From contig NZ_WIRE01000001.1 of the NCBI RefSeq assembly GCF_009601165.1, positions 2,790,001 through 2,854,000 of the forward strand: a DNA stretch of 64,000 nucleotides, given 5' to 3'. The translations under genes were made by a program, and so were the position numbers. Source of the DNA: Alcanivorax sediminis (GTDB lineage: Bacteria > Pseudomonadota > Gammaproteobacteria > Pseudomonadales > Alcanivoracaceae). The first letter of the stretch is position 1. Each line of letters opens with the position of its first letter. The notes beneath the pieces were generated by a model that saw only the letters and a list, made by a program, of their open reading frames with translations, made no database searches and was not told the origin of the DNA. Of this stretch, positions 1 through 9,426 are shown piece by piece.

Positions 1-764
1 TGGTACTCTGCCGCTACGTCTTCGTCACTGACGGTAACTTTGTCGGCATAGTCCGCTGTCGCCAATTCCACATAGGCAATACGAAACTCTTCAGGACGCA
101 TGAATTCATCCTGATTATCGTTGTAGAAAGACCGGACTTCTTCATCGGTGACAGTGAAGCTATTGCGCAACTCATTCAGGTCCAGCTGGGCATAACGGAT
201 GTCACGAACCTGCTCGCCGAGACGACGTTGCTCTTCGAGTTCGGCGGGCAAAGCAAAATCCGTTGCCATGAAACCTGAACGGTACTGCTCCTTGATCAAG
301 TCCTGACGCAAGCCTCTCAGGTAACTCTGTGGAGTCATGCCTCGAGCACGCAGCTCTCGCTCAAAACGATCATTGGAAAACTTGCCATCTTCCTGGAACA
401 GGGGCTGGCTTTGGATCATCGGGTTGAGCTGTGAAATGCTGTAAACCATGCCGGCATTCTCTGCGGCACTGAGGATCAACTGCTCATTAACCAGACCATC
501 CAGCACCATTTCCGGGCGCACAAACGAATCCAGCATGGCGGGATTCATGTTCGGGCTTTGCTGACGCAGCATGTCCCGGACCCGTTCGACACGCTGATTG
601 ACAGCACCACGGGTGATGGAATTGCCTTCCACCTCCGCAACAGTATCTGCAGAACTGCTGCCGGAGAAATAGTCCAGGAACGGAACGGCGACAAATGGGA
701 TGACGATTGCGGCAAGCAACAACTTGCCAACGGGACCGCGGATAAACCGTCGGAACTCCTGCAT
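1..764 (-). CDS. ppiD: Peptidyl-prolyl isomerase/periplasmic foldase PpiD, N-terminal part (cut by window start)
   Basis: The reading frame stays open from the ATG at 764 to the window edge, giving about 254 residues of a protein normally about 620 long. It starts with a short basic cytoplasmic stretch, then one hydrophobic membrane segment (about residues 13-30) and a periplasmic SurA-N-like helical domain, the layout of PpiD. PpiD is an inner-membrane-anchored chaperone that meets nascent outer-membrane and periplasmic proteins at the Sec translocon; its parvulin domain would lie beyond the window. A GGAG ribosome site lies 8 bases before the ATG. It is the last gene of the tig-clpPX-lon-hupB-ppiD series, as in other Gammaproteobacteria, which supports the name. 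Identification rests on topology, N-terminal sequence and position. Confidence 0.9.
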   Translation of the reverse strand, partial: MQEFRRFIRGPVGKLLLAAIVIPFVAVPFLDYFSGSSSADTVAEVEGNSITRGAVNQRVERVRDMLRQQSPNMNPAMLDSFVRPEMVLDGLVNEQLILSAAENAGMVYSISQLNPMIQSQPLFQEDGKFSNDRFERELRARGMTPQSYLRGLRQDLIKEQYRSGFMATDFALPAELEEQRRLGEQVRDIRYAQLDLNELRNSFTVTDEEVRSFYNDNQDEFMRPEEFRIAYVELATADYADKVTVSDEDVAAEY

Positions 765-837
765 GACTCTACTCCGTCAGGACATTCTCAAATAATTTTA
801 TTCTTGAGGGTCATCTTGGGGATGCCCCTTGAAACTG

Positions 838-868
838 AAAAAAGCGCATCCGCGAACGGGTGCGCTTT
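838..868 (-). terminator. Rho-independent terminator after tRNA-Asp
   Basis: On the minus strand an 8-bp stem (arms 861-868 and 841-848, AGCGCA/TGCGCT core) is followed by a run of T (6 T at 838-843, partly inside the stem). It lies just downstream of tRNA-Asp and would end the tRNA (and any hupB read-through) before ppiD. Confidence 0.8.
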
Positions 869-875
869 CTCAAAC

Positions 876-952
876 TGGCGGAGCGGACGGGACTCGAACC
901 CGCGACCCCCGGCGTGACAGGCCGGTATTCTAACCAGCTGAACTACCGCTCC
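876..952 (-). tRNA. tRNA-Asp (anticodon GTC)
   Basis: Read on the minus strand, 77 bases fold as a cloverleaf: acceptor GGAGCGG pairs with CCGCTCC, the D-loop has AGCTGGTTAGA, the anticodon loop is CTGTCAC with GTC, and the T-loop has GGTTCGAGTCC. The 3' CCA is encoded at 878-876. It sits between hupB and ppiD. Confidence 0.95.
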
Positions 953-962
953 TGCAATCAGT

Positions 963-1235
963 TTAGTTTACCGCGTCTTTCAGCGCCTTGCCGGCCTTGA
1001 AGCCCGGTACCTTGGCAGCTTTGATCTGGATGGTCTGGCCAGTCTGCGGGTTACGACCTTCACGAGCGGCACGCTCTTTAACAGCGAAAGTACCGAAACC
1101 TACCAGAGAAACGCTATCGCCGTTTTTCAGGGCGCCAGTTACCGCTTCCAAAGTAGCGTCCAAAGCGCGACCTGCGTCTGCTTTGGAAATGTCCGCGCTA
1201 GCGGCAATCGCATCAATCAACTCTGACTTATTCAC
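963..1235 (-). CDS. hupB: DNA-binding protein HU-beta
   Basis: A 90-residue protein, the normal size for HU. The two N-terminal helices (about 1-40) and the conserved GFGTF core (46-50) are followed by the beta-arm with RNPQTG at 61-66, whose Pro63 is the residue that intercalates in DNA. HU is a small nucleoid dimer that bends and compacts DNA. The position directly downstream of lon is the usual one for hupB in Gammaproteobacteria. A near-consensus sigma70 promoter lies about 70 bases upstream of its start (1305-1333), so it can be transcribed apart from lon. Confidence 0.97.
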   Translation of the reverse strand: MNKSELIDAIAASADISKADAGRALDATLEAVTGALKNGDSVSLVGFGTFAVKERAAREGRNPQTGQTIQIKAAKVPGFKAGKALKDAVN

Positions 1236-1304
1236 AAAGTTCCCCTTTCTGTTTTTTCCCGGTTTTATGGTCGAGGCGGATGCACTCTCCTAAGCGAAGC
1301 CGAC

Positions 1305-1333
1305 TTTATACCAATGGGTATAGGGGGCGTCAA
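1305..1333 (-). promoter_or_regulatory. Sigma70 promoter of hupB
   Basis: Minus strand: -35 TTGACG (1333-1328), spacer of exactly 17 bases, -10 TATAAA (1310-1305). It is placed to start hupB transcription about 60-65 bases before the start codon. Confidence 0.8.
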
Positions 1334-1418
1334 GGAAGGAAAAATGCAATCTCACCCAAGTTTAAAAAGTTGAAAAACCAAACAGATCAATACGTTAAAT
1401 TACTTTAAATATGATCCA

Positions 1419-3815
1419 TCAGTGTGTACTGGGTCGTTTGTTACCTTCCTGGTTTTTCTCTTCTGAAAGCGCTAAATCCTCGTCCTGCTCCGCCTGGGAG
1501 AGCGGGCTGGGCTGATGAGTCAACGCTACATCAAGCACCTGGTCAATCCATTTTACCGGTTTGATATCCAGGGATGCCTTGATATTCTCAGGAATCTCTT
1601 TCAGATCCCTTTCATTTTCTTCCGGAATCAATACCGTCTTGATTCCGCCGCGATGCGCCGCAAGAAGCTTCTCCTTGAGGCCACCGATGGGTAACACCTG
1701 ACCACGCAGTGTGATTTCACCTGTCATGGCAACATCAGCGCGCACCGGAATACCCGTCAACACCGAGACCATTGCAGTACACATGCCAATACCGGCGCTG
1801 GGACCATCTTTCGGGGTTGCCCCCTCAGGCACATGCATGTGCAGATCATTCCGCTCCAGAGAGCGACGGCGGATACCAAGGCTACCGGCCCGGCTTTTCA
1901 CCACTGTCCAGGCAGCCTGAATGGACTCCTGCATCACATCACCGAGTGAGCCGGTAGAGATTACCCGCCCCTTGCCAGGAGTGGAAACACTTTCAATGGT
2001 CAGCAGCTCTCCTCCGACGGACGTCCAGGCAAGTCCTGTTACCTGCCCAACCTGATCCTTGTCTTCAGCGCGGCCAAAGCTGAACTTGCGGACACCCAGG
2101 TAGTGCTCTACCTGATCCTCAGTCAGCTTGATGGTTTCAGTGCTACCCGCCAGCAGGTTTTCTTTCACCACCTTCCGGCAGACCTTGCTGATTTCACGTT
2201 CAAGGCCACGAACCCCTGCTTCACGGGTGTAGTGACGAACGATATAGCGCATCACCTCAACACCGATTTCCAGCTCATCCTTCTTCAGACCATTATTCTT
2301 GATCTGCTTGGGCATCAAATACTGCTGGGCGATATTGACCTTCTCATCCTCGGTGTAACCCGGGATACGGATCACTTCCATACGGTCCAGTAGCGGGCCG
2401 GGGATATTCATGGAGTTAGACGTACAGATAAACAACGTCTCTGAGAGGTTGTAGTCCACTTCAAGATAGTGGTCGCTAAAGGTGTCGTTCTGTTCCGGAT
2501 CAAGCACTTCCAGCAAGGCAGAGGCTGGATCGCCACGATTATCCATACCCATCTTGTCGACTTCGTCGAGCAGGAACAGCGGGTTGCGAACACCGACTTT
2601 TGCCAGTTTCTGAATCACCTTACCCGGCATGGAGCCAATGTAGGTACGACGATGACCACGAATCTCGGCTTCATCCCGCACGCCGCCCAGCGCCATCCGC
2701 ACGAACTTGCGATTGGTGGCCTTGGCGATAGACTGCCCAAGCGAGGTTTTACCCACACCCGGAGGCCCAACCAGGCACAACACCGGACCCTTCACCTTCC
2801 CTACCCGGCTTTGTACTGCCAGGAATTCCAGGATACGGTCCTTGACCTCTTCCAGACCGTAGTGGTCACTGTCCAGCACTTCCTTGGCATTAACAAGGTC
2901 ATGCTTCACACGGCTGCGTTTTTTCCATGGCACCGAGGTCATCCAGTCAAGATAACCGCGCACCACCGTCGCTTCCGCGGACATGGGGGACATCATCTTG
3001 AGCTTGTTGAATTCACCCTGCGCCTTGTCACGGGCTTCCTTGGGCATGCCCACATTGTCGAGTTTCTTTTCCAGCTCATCCAGATCGTTGCCGGTCTCGT
3101 CGAGATCGCCTAGCTCCTTCTGGATCGCCTTCATCTGTTCGTTCAGATAGTACTCGCGCTGGCTCTTTTCCATCTGCTTCTTGACGCGACCACGGATGCG
3201 CTTTTCGACCTTCAGCACGTCAATGTCAGATTCCATCAGCGCAATCAGATGCTCAACGCGCTCTTGCACGTCAACCATCTCCAGCACGTCCTGCTTCTCT
3301 TCAAGCTTGAGTTGCAAATGAGCCGCGATGGTATCGGCCAGGCGGCTCACCTCATCAATGGACGACACAGATCCGGTCACTTCAGGTGCGACTTTCTTGG
3401 AGAGCTTAACGTAGTCTTCAAACTGCGAAAGCAGCGACTTGGCTAGCGCGTCCTGCTCGGACTCGCCAGGCAGACCTTCTTCCAATTCGCGAACATCGGC
3501 CACGGCGCCATCGTCACCAAACTCTGCCTTGATCAGATGCGCACGCTGACCACCCTCCACCAACACCTTGACGGTGCCATCGGGCAGTTTGAGCAGTTGA
3601 AGAATAGTGGACACTGTACCGACGCGGTAAATCTCGTCGACACCGGGATCATCATCTGAGGCATTTCGCTGGGCGACCAGCATGATTTGTTTGTCAGCTG
3701 CCATGGCAGCTTCAAGAGCCGCAATGGATTTTTCCCGCCCGACAAAAAGAGGGATCACCATGTGCGGGTACACCACCACATCACGCAGTGGTAACAGCGG
3801 AATATCTTTCAGCAC
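1419..3815 (-). CDS. lon: ATP-dependent protease La (Lon)
   Basis: The 798-residue protein has the full Lon layout: N-terminal substrate-binding LON domain (about 5-200), coiled-coil linker, AAA+ ATPase with Walker A GPPGVGKT at 350-357 and Walker B FLLDEVDK at 414-421, and the C-terminal protease domain with the Ser-Lys dyad (Ser673 in KDGPSAG, Lys716 in GGLKEK). Lon degrades misfolded and short-lived regulatory proteins in the cytoplasm. An acidic, poorly conserved tail of about 30 residues follows the protease fold. It is 30 bases downstream of clpX, with hupB after it, and no clear separate promoter was found in that short gap; any heat-shock promoter of its own would lie inside clpX. Confidence 0.98.
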   Translation of the reverse strand: MLKDIPLLPLRDVVVYPHMVIPLFVGREKSIAALEAAMAADKQIMLVAQRNASDDDPGVDEIYRVGTVSTILQLLKLPDGTVKVLVEGGQRAHLIKAEFGDDGAVADVRELEEGLPGESEQDALAKSLLSQFEDYVKLSKKVAPEVTGSVSSIDEVSRLADTIAAHLQLKLEEKQDVLEMVDVQERVEHLIALMESDIDVLKVEKRIRGRVKKQMEKSQREYYLNEQMKAIQKELGDLDETGNDLDELEKKLDNVGMPKEARDKAQGEFNKLKMMSPMSAEATVVRGYLDWMTSVPWKKRSRVKHDLVNAKEVLDSDHYGLEEVKDRILEFLAVQSRVGKVKGPVLCLVGPPGVGKTSLGQSIAKATNRKFVRMALGGVRDEAEIRGHRRTYIGSMPGKVIQKLAKVGVRNPLFLLDEVDKMGMDNRGDPASALLEVLDPEQNDTFSDHYLEVDYNLSETLFICTSNSMNIPGPLLDRMEVIRIPGYTEDEKVNIAQQYLMPKQIKNNGLKKDELEIGVEVMRYIVRHYTREAGVRGLEREISKVCRKVVKENLLAGSTETIKLTEDQVEHYLGVRKFSFGRAEDKDQVGQVTGLAWTSVGGELLTIESVSTPGKGRVISTGSLGDVMQESIQAAWTVVKSRAGSLGIRRRSLERNDLHMHVPEGATPKDGPSAGIGMCTAMVSVLTGIPVRADVAMTGEITLRGQVLPIGGLKEKLLAAHRGGIKTVLIPEENERDLKEIPENIKASLDIKPVKWIDQVLDVALTHQPSPLSQAEQDEDLALSEEKNQEGNKRPSTH

Positions 3816-3845
3816 GTATTGCCTCTAATAACCAGGGGTGGCGCC

Positions 3846-5126
3846 TTAGTCAGGCGCCACTTTGGAAGACTGTTCGCTGTTTTCATAGATCAACAGCGGA
3901 TCGGATTCGCCTTTGATGGTAGGGCTGTCGATAACCACCTTCGCCACGCCATCCATGGACGGGACCTGGTACATCGTCTCCAGCAGCACGCTCTCCAGAA
4001 TAGAGCGCAGGCCACGGGCACCCGTCTTGCGTTCCATGGCCTTGTTGGCCACCGCACGCAGGGCATCTTCACGGAAGTCCAGCTCTACACCTTCCATCTC
4101 GAACAGACGGCCATACTGCTTGGTCAGCGCGTTGCGCGGTTCGGTGAGGATCTGAACCAGCGCGTCCTCGCTCAGCTCTTCCAGCGTAGCAATTACCGGC
4201 AGACGACCAATGAACTCAGGGATCAGACCATACTTCACCAGATCTTCTGGCTCCACATCCACCAACAGCTCACCCAGGTTGCGGGCGTCGTCCTTGCTCT
4301 TCACTTCGGCGGAAAAGCCAATACCGCCCTTCTCGGAGCGATCCCGGATAACCTTGTCGAGACCGGCAAAGGCGCCGCCGCAGATGAACAGCATATTGGA
4401 GGTATCCACCTGCAGGAATTCCTGCTGGGGGTGCTTGCGCCCCCCCTGTGGGGGCACTGACGCAACAGTGCCTTCGATCAGTTTCAGCAAGGCCTGCTGA
4501 ACGCCCTCCCCGCTCACATCACGGGTAATGGAAGGGTTGTCAGATTTGCGGGAAATCTTGTCAATTTCATCGATATAGACAATGCCGCGCTGGGCCTTCT
4601 CCACATCATAGTCACATTTTTGCAGAAGTTTCTGGATGATATTTTCAACATCCTCACCCACGTAACCCGCTTCTGTGAGCGTGGTCGCATCAGCAATGGT
4701 GAAAGGAACATTCAGCAGACGAGCAAGCGTCTCGGCCAGCAGGGTTTTACCGCTACCCGTAGGACCAATCAGCAGGATATTACTCTTGCCCAGCTCAACC
4801 TCGTCACGCCCCTTGCCACTGCTGCGCAAACGTTTGTAGTGGTTGTATACCGCAACCGCCAGAACCTTCTTGGCGCGCTCCTGACCAATGACATACTCAT
4901 CAAGGGTCGCCTTGATCTCGTCAGGCTTGGGCAAACGCTCGCCACCCGTGTCGGCAGCGTCTTCCTGCACTTCTTCGCGGATGATGTCGTTACACAGATC
5001 CACGCACTCATCGCAGATAAAGACCGAGGGCCCCGCAATCAGCTTACGAACCTCATGCTGGCTTTTGCCGCAAAATGAGCAGTACAGCAGCTTGCCGTCA
5101 TCGCTCTTGCCAGTGGAATCGGTCAT
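3846..5126 (-). CDS. clpX: ATP-dependent Clp protease ATP-binding subunit ClpX
   Basis: 426 residues, normal for ClpX. An N-terminal zinc-binding domain has Cys16, Cys19, Cys38 and Cys41. The AAA+ module carries Walker A GPTGSGKT (121-128) and Walker [11 protein letters not shown] (181-190). The IGF loop at 269-271 is the contact that docks the hexamer on ClpP. ClpX unfolds tagged proteins (ssrA and others) and threads them into ClpP. It follows clpP by 140 bases and precedes lon, the conserved arrangement. Confidence 0.98.
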   Translation of the reverse strand: MTDSTGKSDDGKLLYCSFCGKSQHEVRKLIAGPSVFICDECVDLCNDIIREEVQEDAADTGGERLPKPDEIKATLDEYVIGQERAKKVLAVAVYNHYKRLRSSGKGRDEVELGKSNILLIGPTGSGKTLLAETLARLLNVPFTIADATTLTEAGYVGEDVENIIQKLLQKCDYDVEKAQRGIVYIDEIDKISRKSDNPSITRDVSGEGVQQALLKLIEGTVASVPPQGGRKHPQQEFLQVDTSNMLFICGGAFAGLDKVIRDRSEKGGIGFSAEVKSKDDARNLGELLVDVEPEDLVKYGLIPEFIGRLPVIATLEELSEDALVQILTEPRNALTKQYGRLFEMEGVELDFREDALRAVANKAMERKTGARGLRSILESVLLETMYQVPSMDGVAKVVIDSPTIKGESDPLLIYENSEQSSKVAPD

Positions 5127-5266
5127 CGAATTGCCTCTAAACCTGTGTATTGGATATCGGGTTCTCTTTGAAGATGCAGGGAGACCGGGGCTTTTTCAAG
5201 TCCGCCGGGCCTCCCAGCCCCTCCGTTAGGACACTTTTTATACGAAATGATACGAAAGAGTCTGAA

Positions 5267-5923
5267 TTAGACCGGGCGCTGCTTCAGGACAGCGTCAATG
5301 ATGCCGTATTCCTGCGCTTCATCCGCGCCCATGAAGTTGTCGCGGTCCGTGTCTCGCTCCAGGCGCTCCAGCGGCTGGCCAGTATGATGCGCCAGCAGAC
5401 TGTTCAGTTGTCCCTTGATCTTGAGGATTTCCTTGGCGTGGATCTCAATGTCAGAAGCCTGGCCCTGGAAACCGCCCAACGGCTGATGGATCATCACTCG
5501 GGCGTTCGGCAGCGCGTAACGCTTGCCCGCTGCCCCCGCTGCCAGCAGGAAAGCCCCCATGCTGGCCGCCTGTCCTACACACATGGTAGAGACGTCGGGC
5601 TTGATAAACTGCATGGTGTCGTAGATAGACATGCCGGCCGTTACCGAGCCACCCGGGCTGTTGATGTACAGGTGAATATCCTTATCCGGATTTTCAGACT
5701 CAAGGAACAGCAGCTGCGCCACGATCAGATTGGCCATATGGTCTTCAACCTGGCCAACCATGAAAATCACCCGCTCTTTGAGTAGGCGGGAATAAATATC
5801 AAAGGAACGTTCACCACGGGCAGTCTGTTCAATCACCACCGGTACAAGACCCAGGTTAGTCGGGTCCTTGATCAGCTGGTTCATTTCCGGGGTCATGGAC
5901 TGGATACGGCTCAAGTCGATCAT
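5267..5923 (-). CDS. clpP: ATP-dependent Clp protease proteolytic subunit
   Basis: A 218-residue serine peptidase with the complete triad: Ser121 in GQAASMGAF, His146 in VMIHQPLGG and Asp195, spaced as in E. coli ClpP. ClpP forms the double-heptamer chamber served by ClpX (next gene). The family is made with a short propeptide that is cleaved; here the residues before the mature core are about 10-25 long. A sigma-type promoter lies about 180 bases upstream (6104-6133). Confidence 0.98.
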   Translation of the reverse strand: MIDLSRIQSMTPEMNQLIKDPTNLGLVPVVIEQTARGERSFDIYSRLLKERVIFMVGQVEDHMANLIVAQLLFLESENPDKDIHLYINSPGGSVTAGMSIYDTMQFIKPDVSTMCVGQAASMGAFLLAAGAAGKRYALPNARVMIHQPLGGFQGQASDIEIHAKEILKIKGQLNSLLAHHTGQPLERLERDTDRDNFMGADEAQEYGIIDAVLKQRPV

Positions 5924-6296
5924 GCAGCGCTTTCCTTCTCTTCGATCGTCCGCGGACGCTCTTGTTTATGTGGGTGCGTTGAGCGGTATTACGCCGCCGC
6001 TACGGCCCTCTCCTGATGCTGCTATGGGGCCCAATCAGGCGCAAAACAAGGCGTTCAGGAAAAATAAGTCTTCCCGCATCTTATGACGGCACCAGAGGGG
6101 CGTCTATAAAAGTGGGCAAGGGAGGGGTTCAAGTGCGCAATTCTTGGCCAAATTGTGCATTAATAGGTCAATTCAGGTCGAAAACGGTGAAAAAACCCGT
6201 TCAGAAAGAACAAAATCGGTCGCTATGCAGGAGGAATCACACCTTCTTTCTTACCCCGCGGGCGAAGCAGGTCCGGGGTTCGCCTTGCAGCAGCAC
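5924..6296 (-). other. Non-coding leader/promoter region between tig and clpP
   Basis: About 370 bases without a credible gene; short open frames here have no ribosome site or recognisable product. The part nearest tig ends in a terminator (6297-6325). A promoter candidate for clpP lies at 6104-6133. That would give clpP a long (about 170-base) untranslated leader, for which I see no clear conserved RNA fold. Confidence 0.5.
6104..6133 (-). promoter_or_regulatory. Probable clpP(X) promoter, heat-shock-like
   Basis: Minus strand: TTGAAC (6132-6127), 17-base spacer, TTATAG (6109-6104), a sigma70-type match. The -35 region read with one more base, CTTGAAC, also resembles a sigma32 -35 (CTTGAA), and a CCCAC tract lies near the -10. 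I cannot tell from sequence alone which sigma factor uses it. Confidence 0.5.
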
Positions 6297-6325
6297 AAAA
6301 AAAGGGGCCCGAAGGCCCCTTTTTT
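6297..6325 (-). terminator. Terminator after tig
   Basis: A GGGGCC/GGCCCC stem with a four-base loop is flanked by A7 on the left and T6 on the right, so it would act on either strand. It lies 20 bases downstream of the tig stop codon and separates tig from clpP. Confidence 0.85.
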
Positions 6326-6344
6326 CTGGCTTTGAAATCCGGAA

Positions 6345-7658
6345 TCAGGCTTCAGCCTGCTCGCGAGGTTTCACAGCGTCCTGGTAGGACATGGTCTTCT
6401 CTTCCACCTTGGCGGAAGCCAGCACCAGCTCAACGACCTGCTCTTCCAGTACAGCGCCTTCGATCTGCTGAAGCTGCTGAGGGTTACCGTACACCCAGTT
6501 CACCACTTCTTCCGGCTTCTCATACTGTTCAGCGATTTCTTCTACGCGCGCCTTCACCTTGTCAGCGTCAGCCTTGAGCTCGTTCTGATCCAGAATGGCA
6601 CGGATGATGAGGCCCAAACGCACAGAACGCTGTGCCTGCTCGGTGAACAGGTCGTCCGGCAGGATGGAAGCATCAAACTGCTGACCACCACCGAACTGCT
6701 GAACCATCTGCTGACGCATGCGCTGCACTTCCTGAGTTACCAGGGCAGACGGCAGGTCAAACTGGTGCAACTCACCCAGGCCTTCCATTACCTGCTCTTT
6801 TACCTTGCCGGCAACGGCATTTTTGAGCTCACGCTCCATGTTCTTGCGAACTTCAGCTTTGAATTTGGCTTCGTCGCCATCTTCAACACCGAACGCCTTC
6901 ATGAACTCAGCATCAACTTCCGGCAGCTGCTTGCCTTCAACCTTGTTGACCTTGATCTGGAAGACCACGGCCTGACCTTTCAACTCTTCAGAGTGATACT
7001 CTTCCGGGAAGGTCACATTGATATCTTTCTCTTCACCAGCCTTCATGCCCACGATGCCGTCTTCGAAGCCCGGAATCATCTGACCTGAACCCAGCTCCAG
7101 GTTCTGGCCTTGAGCGGTACCACCTTCGAACGCTTCGTCGCCCTTGATACCCTTATAGTCAATATTGACGCGGTCGCCTTCCTCAGAAGCACGATCCACT
7201 TCCACGAACTGGGCACGCTGCTGACGCAGGGTCTCGATCATGGTGTCCACGTCTTCGTCGGATACTTCAGCCACCGGCTTTTCGACAGCCACACCGTCAA
7301 ACGCTGCCAGCTCAACTTCCGGATAAATCTCGAAAGTCGCAACGAATTCCAGGTCTTTTCCTGCTTCGTTGGTCTTTGCTTCAAAGCCCGGCATACCGGC
7401 CGGCTGGAGCTTTTCCTGCTCCACGGCTTCGATGAAGGCTTCTCGCATGACGTCGGCCAGCACTTCGTTACGCACGGCGCTACCGAAGCGACGCTTCACT
7501 TCACCCATGGGCACCTTGCCCGGGCGGAAACCGTCCAGACGGATATTCTTTTTGGCTTCTTGCAGTTTGCTTTCTACTGCAGAGTCCACCTTCTCCGCCG
7601 GAACACCCACCGTCAGACGGCGCTCAAGACCTGAAGTCGTTTCAACAGAAACCTGCAT
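6345..7658 (-). CDS. tig: Trigger factor
   Basis: Ribosome-bound chaperone and prolyl isomerase of about 437 residues. The N-terminal ribosome-binding domain (MQVSVETTSGLERR, with a GFRPGKVP signature around residue 45) is followed by the FKBP-type isomerase domain and a long helical C-terminal domain. The open frame extends 46 codons further upstream, but I place the start at the ATG at 7658 because AGAGGA precedes it and family members start with this sequence. Trigger factor receives nascent chains and hands clients to the downstream folding and degradation machinery encoded next to it (clpPX, lon). Confidence 0.96.
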   Translation of the reverse strand: MQVSVETTSGLERRLTVGVPAEKVDSAVESKLQEAKKNIRLDGFRPGKVPMGEVKRRFGSAVRNEVLADVMREAFIEAVEQEKLQPAGMPGFEAKTNEAGKDLEFVATFEIYPEVELAAFDGVAVEKPVAEVSDEDVDTMIETLRQQRAQFVEVDRASEEGDRVNIDYKGIKGDEAFEGGTAQGQNLELGSGQMIPGFEDGIVGMKAGEEKDINVTFPEEYHSEELKGQAVVFQIKVNKVEGKQLPEVDAEFMKAFGVEDGDEAKFKAEVRKNMERELKNAVAGKVKEQVMEGLGELHQFDLPSALVTQEVQRMRQQMVQQFGGGQQFDASILPDDLFTEQAQRSVRLGLIIRAILDQNELKADADKVKARVEEIAEQYEKPEEVVNWVYGNPQQLQQIEGAVLEEQVVELVLASAKVEEKTMSYQDAVKPREQAEA

Positions 7659-7733
7659 AACATCCTCTTTAAAAAGACTTTTTGCTGCTCGCCGTCGACA
7701 TAACGCGTGACGACCTGAATTCCAAGGGCGCAG

Positions 7734-7739
7734 ATTATA
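7734..7739 (-). promoter_or_regulatory. Probable -10 element of the tig promoter
   Basis: A perfect TATAAT lies on the minus strand about 75 bases upstream of the tig start, after the tRNA terminator. The -35 at 17 bases (TAGGCA) is poor, so the call rests on the -10 and position. Confidence 0.4.
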
Positions 7740-7806
7740 ATCAAACGCGCCCCGAATGCCTACAAAACCCGGCGGCTTAGGGCCGGTATTGCGCAAGCCA
7801 CATACG

Positions 7807-7838
7807 AAAAAGCCTCCGGGAACTCCCGGAGGCTTTTT
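7807..7838 (-). terminator. Terminator of the tRNA operon
   Basis: A perfect 14-bp inverted repeat (arms 7807-7820 and 7825-7838, core GCCTCCGGG) ends in T5 on the minus strand just downstream of tRNA-His. Confidence 0.9.
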
Positions 7839-7851
7839 CGGTATTGAATTA

Positions 7852-7928
7852 TGGGGTGACTGAGGGGATTTGAACCCCCGACCACCGGAGTCACAATCCG
7901 GGGCTCTACCAACTGAGCTACAGTCACC
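7852..7928 (-). tRNA. tRNA-His (anticodon GTG)
   Basis: Minus-strand cloverleaf with GTG in the anticodon loop. It carries the extra 5' G (G-1, at 7928) facing C73, the identity element of histidine tRNAs, and an encoded CCA. Last of a three-tRNA operon. Confidence 0.95.
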
Positions 7929-7950
7929 ATAAACTTGTCGCTTCCCTGCC

Positions 7951-8027
<77 letters not shown>

Positions 8028-8051
8028 ATTGCAGGTTCTGCTCAATACTGA

Positions 8052-8128
8052 TGGTCGGGGTGGAGGGATTCGAACCCCCGACATCCTGCTCCCAAAGCAG
8101 GCGCGCTACCAGGCTGCGCTACACCCCG
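8052..8128 (-). tRNA. tRNA-Pro (anticodon TGG)
   Basis: Minus-strand cloverleaf beginning CGGGGTG, anticodon TGG, CCA encoded. First of the operon Pro-Arg-His that runs toward tig. Pseudomonas has a similar cluster between folD and tig with a further tRNA-Leu, which is absent here. Confidence 0.95.
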
Positions 8129-8168
8129 TTTATCAGTCACGCCAACAGTGCTTGAAAGCGAGGCGCGC

Positions 8169-8197
8169 ATAATACTCGGCACCCCGGGTAGCGTCAA
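8169..8197 (-). promoter_or_regulatory. Sigma70 promoter of the tRNA operon
   Basis: Minus strand: -35 TTGACG (8197-8192), 17-base spacer, -10 TATTAT (8174-8169), about 40 bases before tRNA-Pro. A GC-rich stretch with GCGCGCC follows the -10, typical of a stringent discriminator. Confidence 0.8.
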
Positions 8198-8353
8198 CGC
8201 ACCCGGGAACAAAAAAATCTCTAACGCACAGATTTTAAACAACTTGTGCGGATAAGCGGCAATTAGGCCCCCACTTCTTTTGCGCCGGTAGCCCACCCGT
8301 GCGAAAATCCCGCGCCCCGACAAACCACTATCTTTACCTCAGAGAGAGACTTC

Positions 8354-9199
8354 ATGACCGCCCAGATTCTCGATGGCAAGGCCCTGGCCCAGCAGTTCGA
8401 AGAAGAGATGCGCCAACGTGTTGAGGCCCTGAAAGCCAAGGCTGATGGCCGCACCCCCATTCTGGCCACCATCCTGGTGGGCGCTGATCCCGCCTCTGCC
8501 ACCTATGTAAAGATGAAGGGTAATGCCTGTCGCCGTGTGGGCATGGAGTCGGAAGCCATCGAAATGGCCGAAAGCACGACGACGGAAGAGCTGCTGGCCA
8601 AGATCGACGAGCTGAACAACAATCCGGACGTGCATGGCATCCTGCTGCAACACCCCGTGCCTGCCCAAATTGACGAGCGGGCCTGTTTTGACGCCATCAG
8701 CCTTGAGAAGGATGTGGATGGAGTCACCTGTCTGGGTTTCGGCCGCATGAGCATGGGCGAAGCCGCCTACGGCTGCGCCACCCCCAAGGGCATCATGCGT
8801 CTGCTGGAGCATTACCAGGTAGAGATGGAAGGCAAGCACGCGGTGGTCGTGGGCCGAAGCGCCATCCTCGGCAAGCCTATGGCGATGATGCTGCTGGAAG
8901 CCAATGCCACCGTGACTATCTGCCACAGCCGCACCCGGAACCTGGCCGACCTGGTCAAACAGGCCGATATCGTTGTGGGCGCCGTGGGCAAGCCGGAGTT
9001 CATCAAGGCGGACTGGATCAAAGATGGCGCGGTGGTCGTTGATGCCGGCTACCACCCCGAGCAGTGTGGCGACATTGAGCTAGCCCCGCTGGCCGACCGC
9101 GTCGCAGCCTACACTCCCGTGCCCGGCGGTGTTGGCCCCATGACCATCAACACCCTGATCTTCCAGACACTCCAGTCCGGTGAAAAAGCCCTGGGCTAA
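8354..9199 (+). CDS. folD: Bifunctional methylenetetrahydrofolate dehydrogenase/cyclohydrolase
   Basis: 281 residues, normal for FolD. The active-site Tyr51-x3-Lys55 motif (YVKMK) and the [11 protein letters not shown] signature of the NADP-binding half are both present, as is the C-terminal [10 protein letters not shown] motif. The enzyme interconverts 5,10-methylene- and 10-formyl-tetrahydrofolate for purine and formyl-Met-tRNA synthesis. An AGAGAGAG ribosome site precedes the ATG. It is transcribed away from the tRNA operon and converges on glnS; in Pseudomonas cysS lies between these two, but not here. Confidence 0.98.
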   Translation: MTAQILDGKALAQQFEEEMRQRVEALKAKADGRTPILATILVGADPASATYVKMKGNACRRVGMESEAIEMAESTTTEELLAKIDELNNNPDVHGILLQHPVPAQIDERACFDAISLEKDVDGVTCLGFGRMSMGEAAYGCATPKGIMRLLEHYQVEMEGKHAVVVGRSAILGKPMAMMLLEANATVTICHSRTRNLADLVKQADIVVGAVGKPEFIKADWIKDGAVVVDAGYHPEQCGDIELAPLADRVAAYTPVPGGVGPMTINTLIFQTLQSGEKALG

Positions 9200-9214
9200 T
9201 CCCAGCTCTAGCCG

Positions 9215-9251
9215 AAAGCCGCGACCAGCAGATGCTGCTCGCGGCTTTTTT
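9215..9251 (+). terminator. Terminator of folD
   Basis: Stem AAAGCCGCGA/TCGCGGCTTT with an inner GCAGATGCTGC loop, ending in T6 on the plus strand, 16 bases after the folD stop. Confidence 0.85.
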
Positions 9252-9319
9252 GTGTGCCCTCGCCAAGGCCCGGATCGCTTGCAGGCACGCTCCTGCATCC
9301 ATCCATTCTGCCCTACAAC

Positions 9320-9352
9320 AAAAAGGCCGCACCCCACACCCGGGCACGGCCT
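9320..9352 (-). terminator. Terminator of glnS
   Basis: On the minus strand an AGGCCG/CGGCCT stem with further G-C and G-U pairs inside is followed by T5 (9324-9320), about 75 bases after the glnS stop. Confidence 0.7.
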
Positions 9353-9390
9353 CTCTGTTCTCGGCAAACCACCACGCGAAATCGCGCAGC

Positions 9391-9426
9391 TATTCACTAT
9401 TCACTGCTAACTATTAACTGCTGTTA
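9391..9426 (-). repeat. Heptad repeat array, AAYAGTK family, after glnS
   Basis: About five imperfect 7-bp units, read on the plus strand as TTCACTA, TTCACTG, CTAACTA, TTAACTG and a partial one. The array abuts the glnS stop codon (9429-9427) and lies between it and the glnS terminator. The same family occurs twice at 13067-13226. I see no inverted partner for this copy. Confidence 0.7.

Noticed and set aside
558..917. 119-codon open frame on the plus strand
   Set aside because: Runs antisense to ppiD and into tRNA-Asp; not credible as a gene.
5127..5266. Possible sigma32 promoter upstream of clpX
   Set aside because: A CTTGAAA is present on the minus strand, but the -10 match at proper spacing is poor, so I did not list it.
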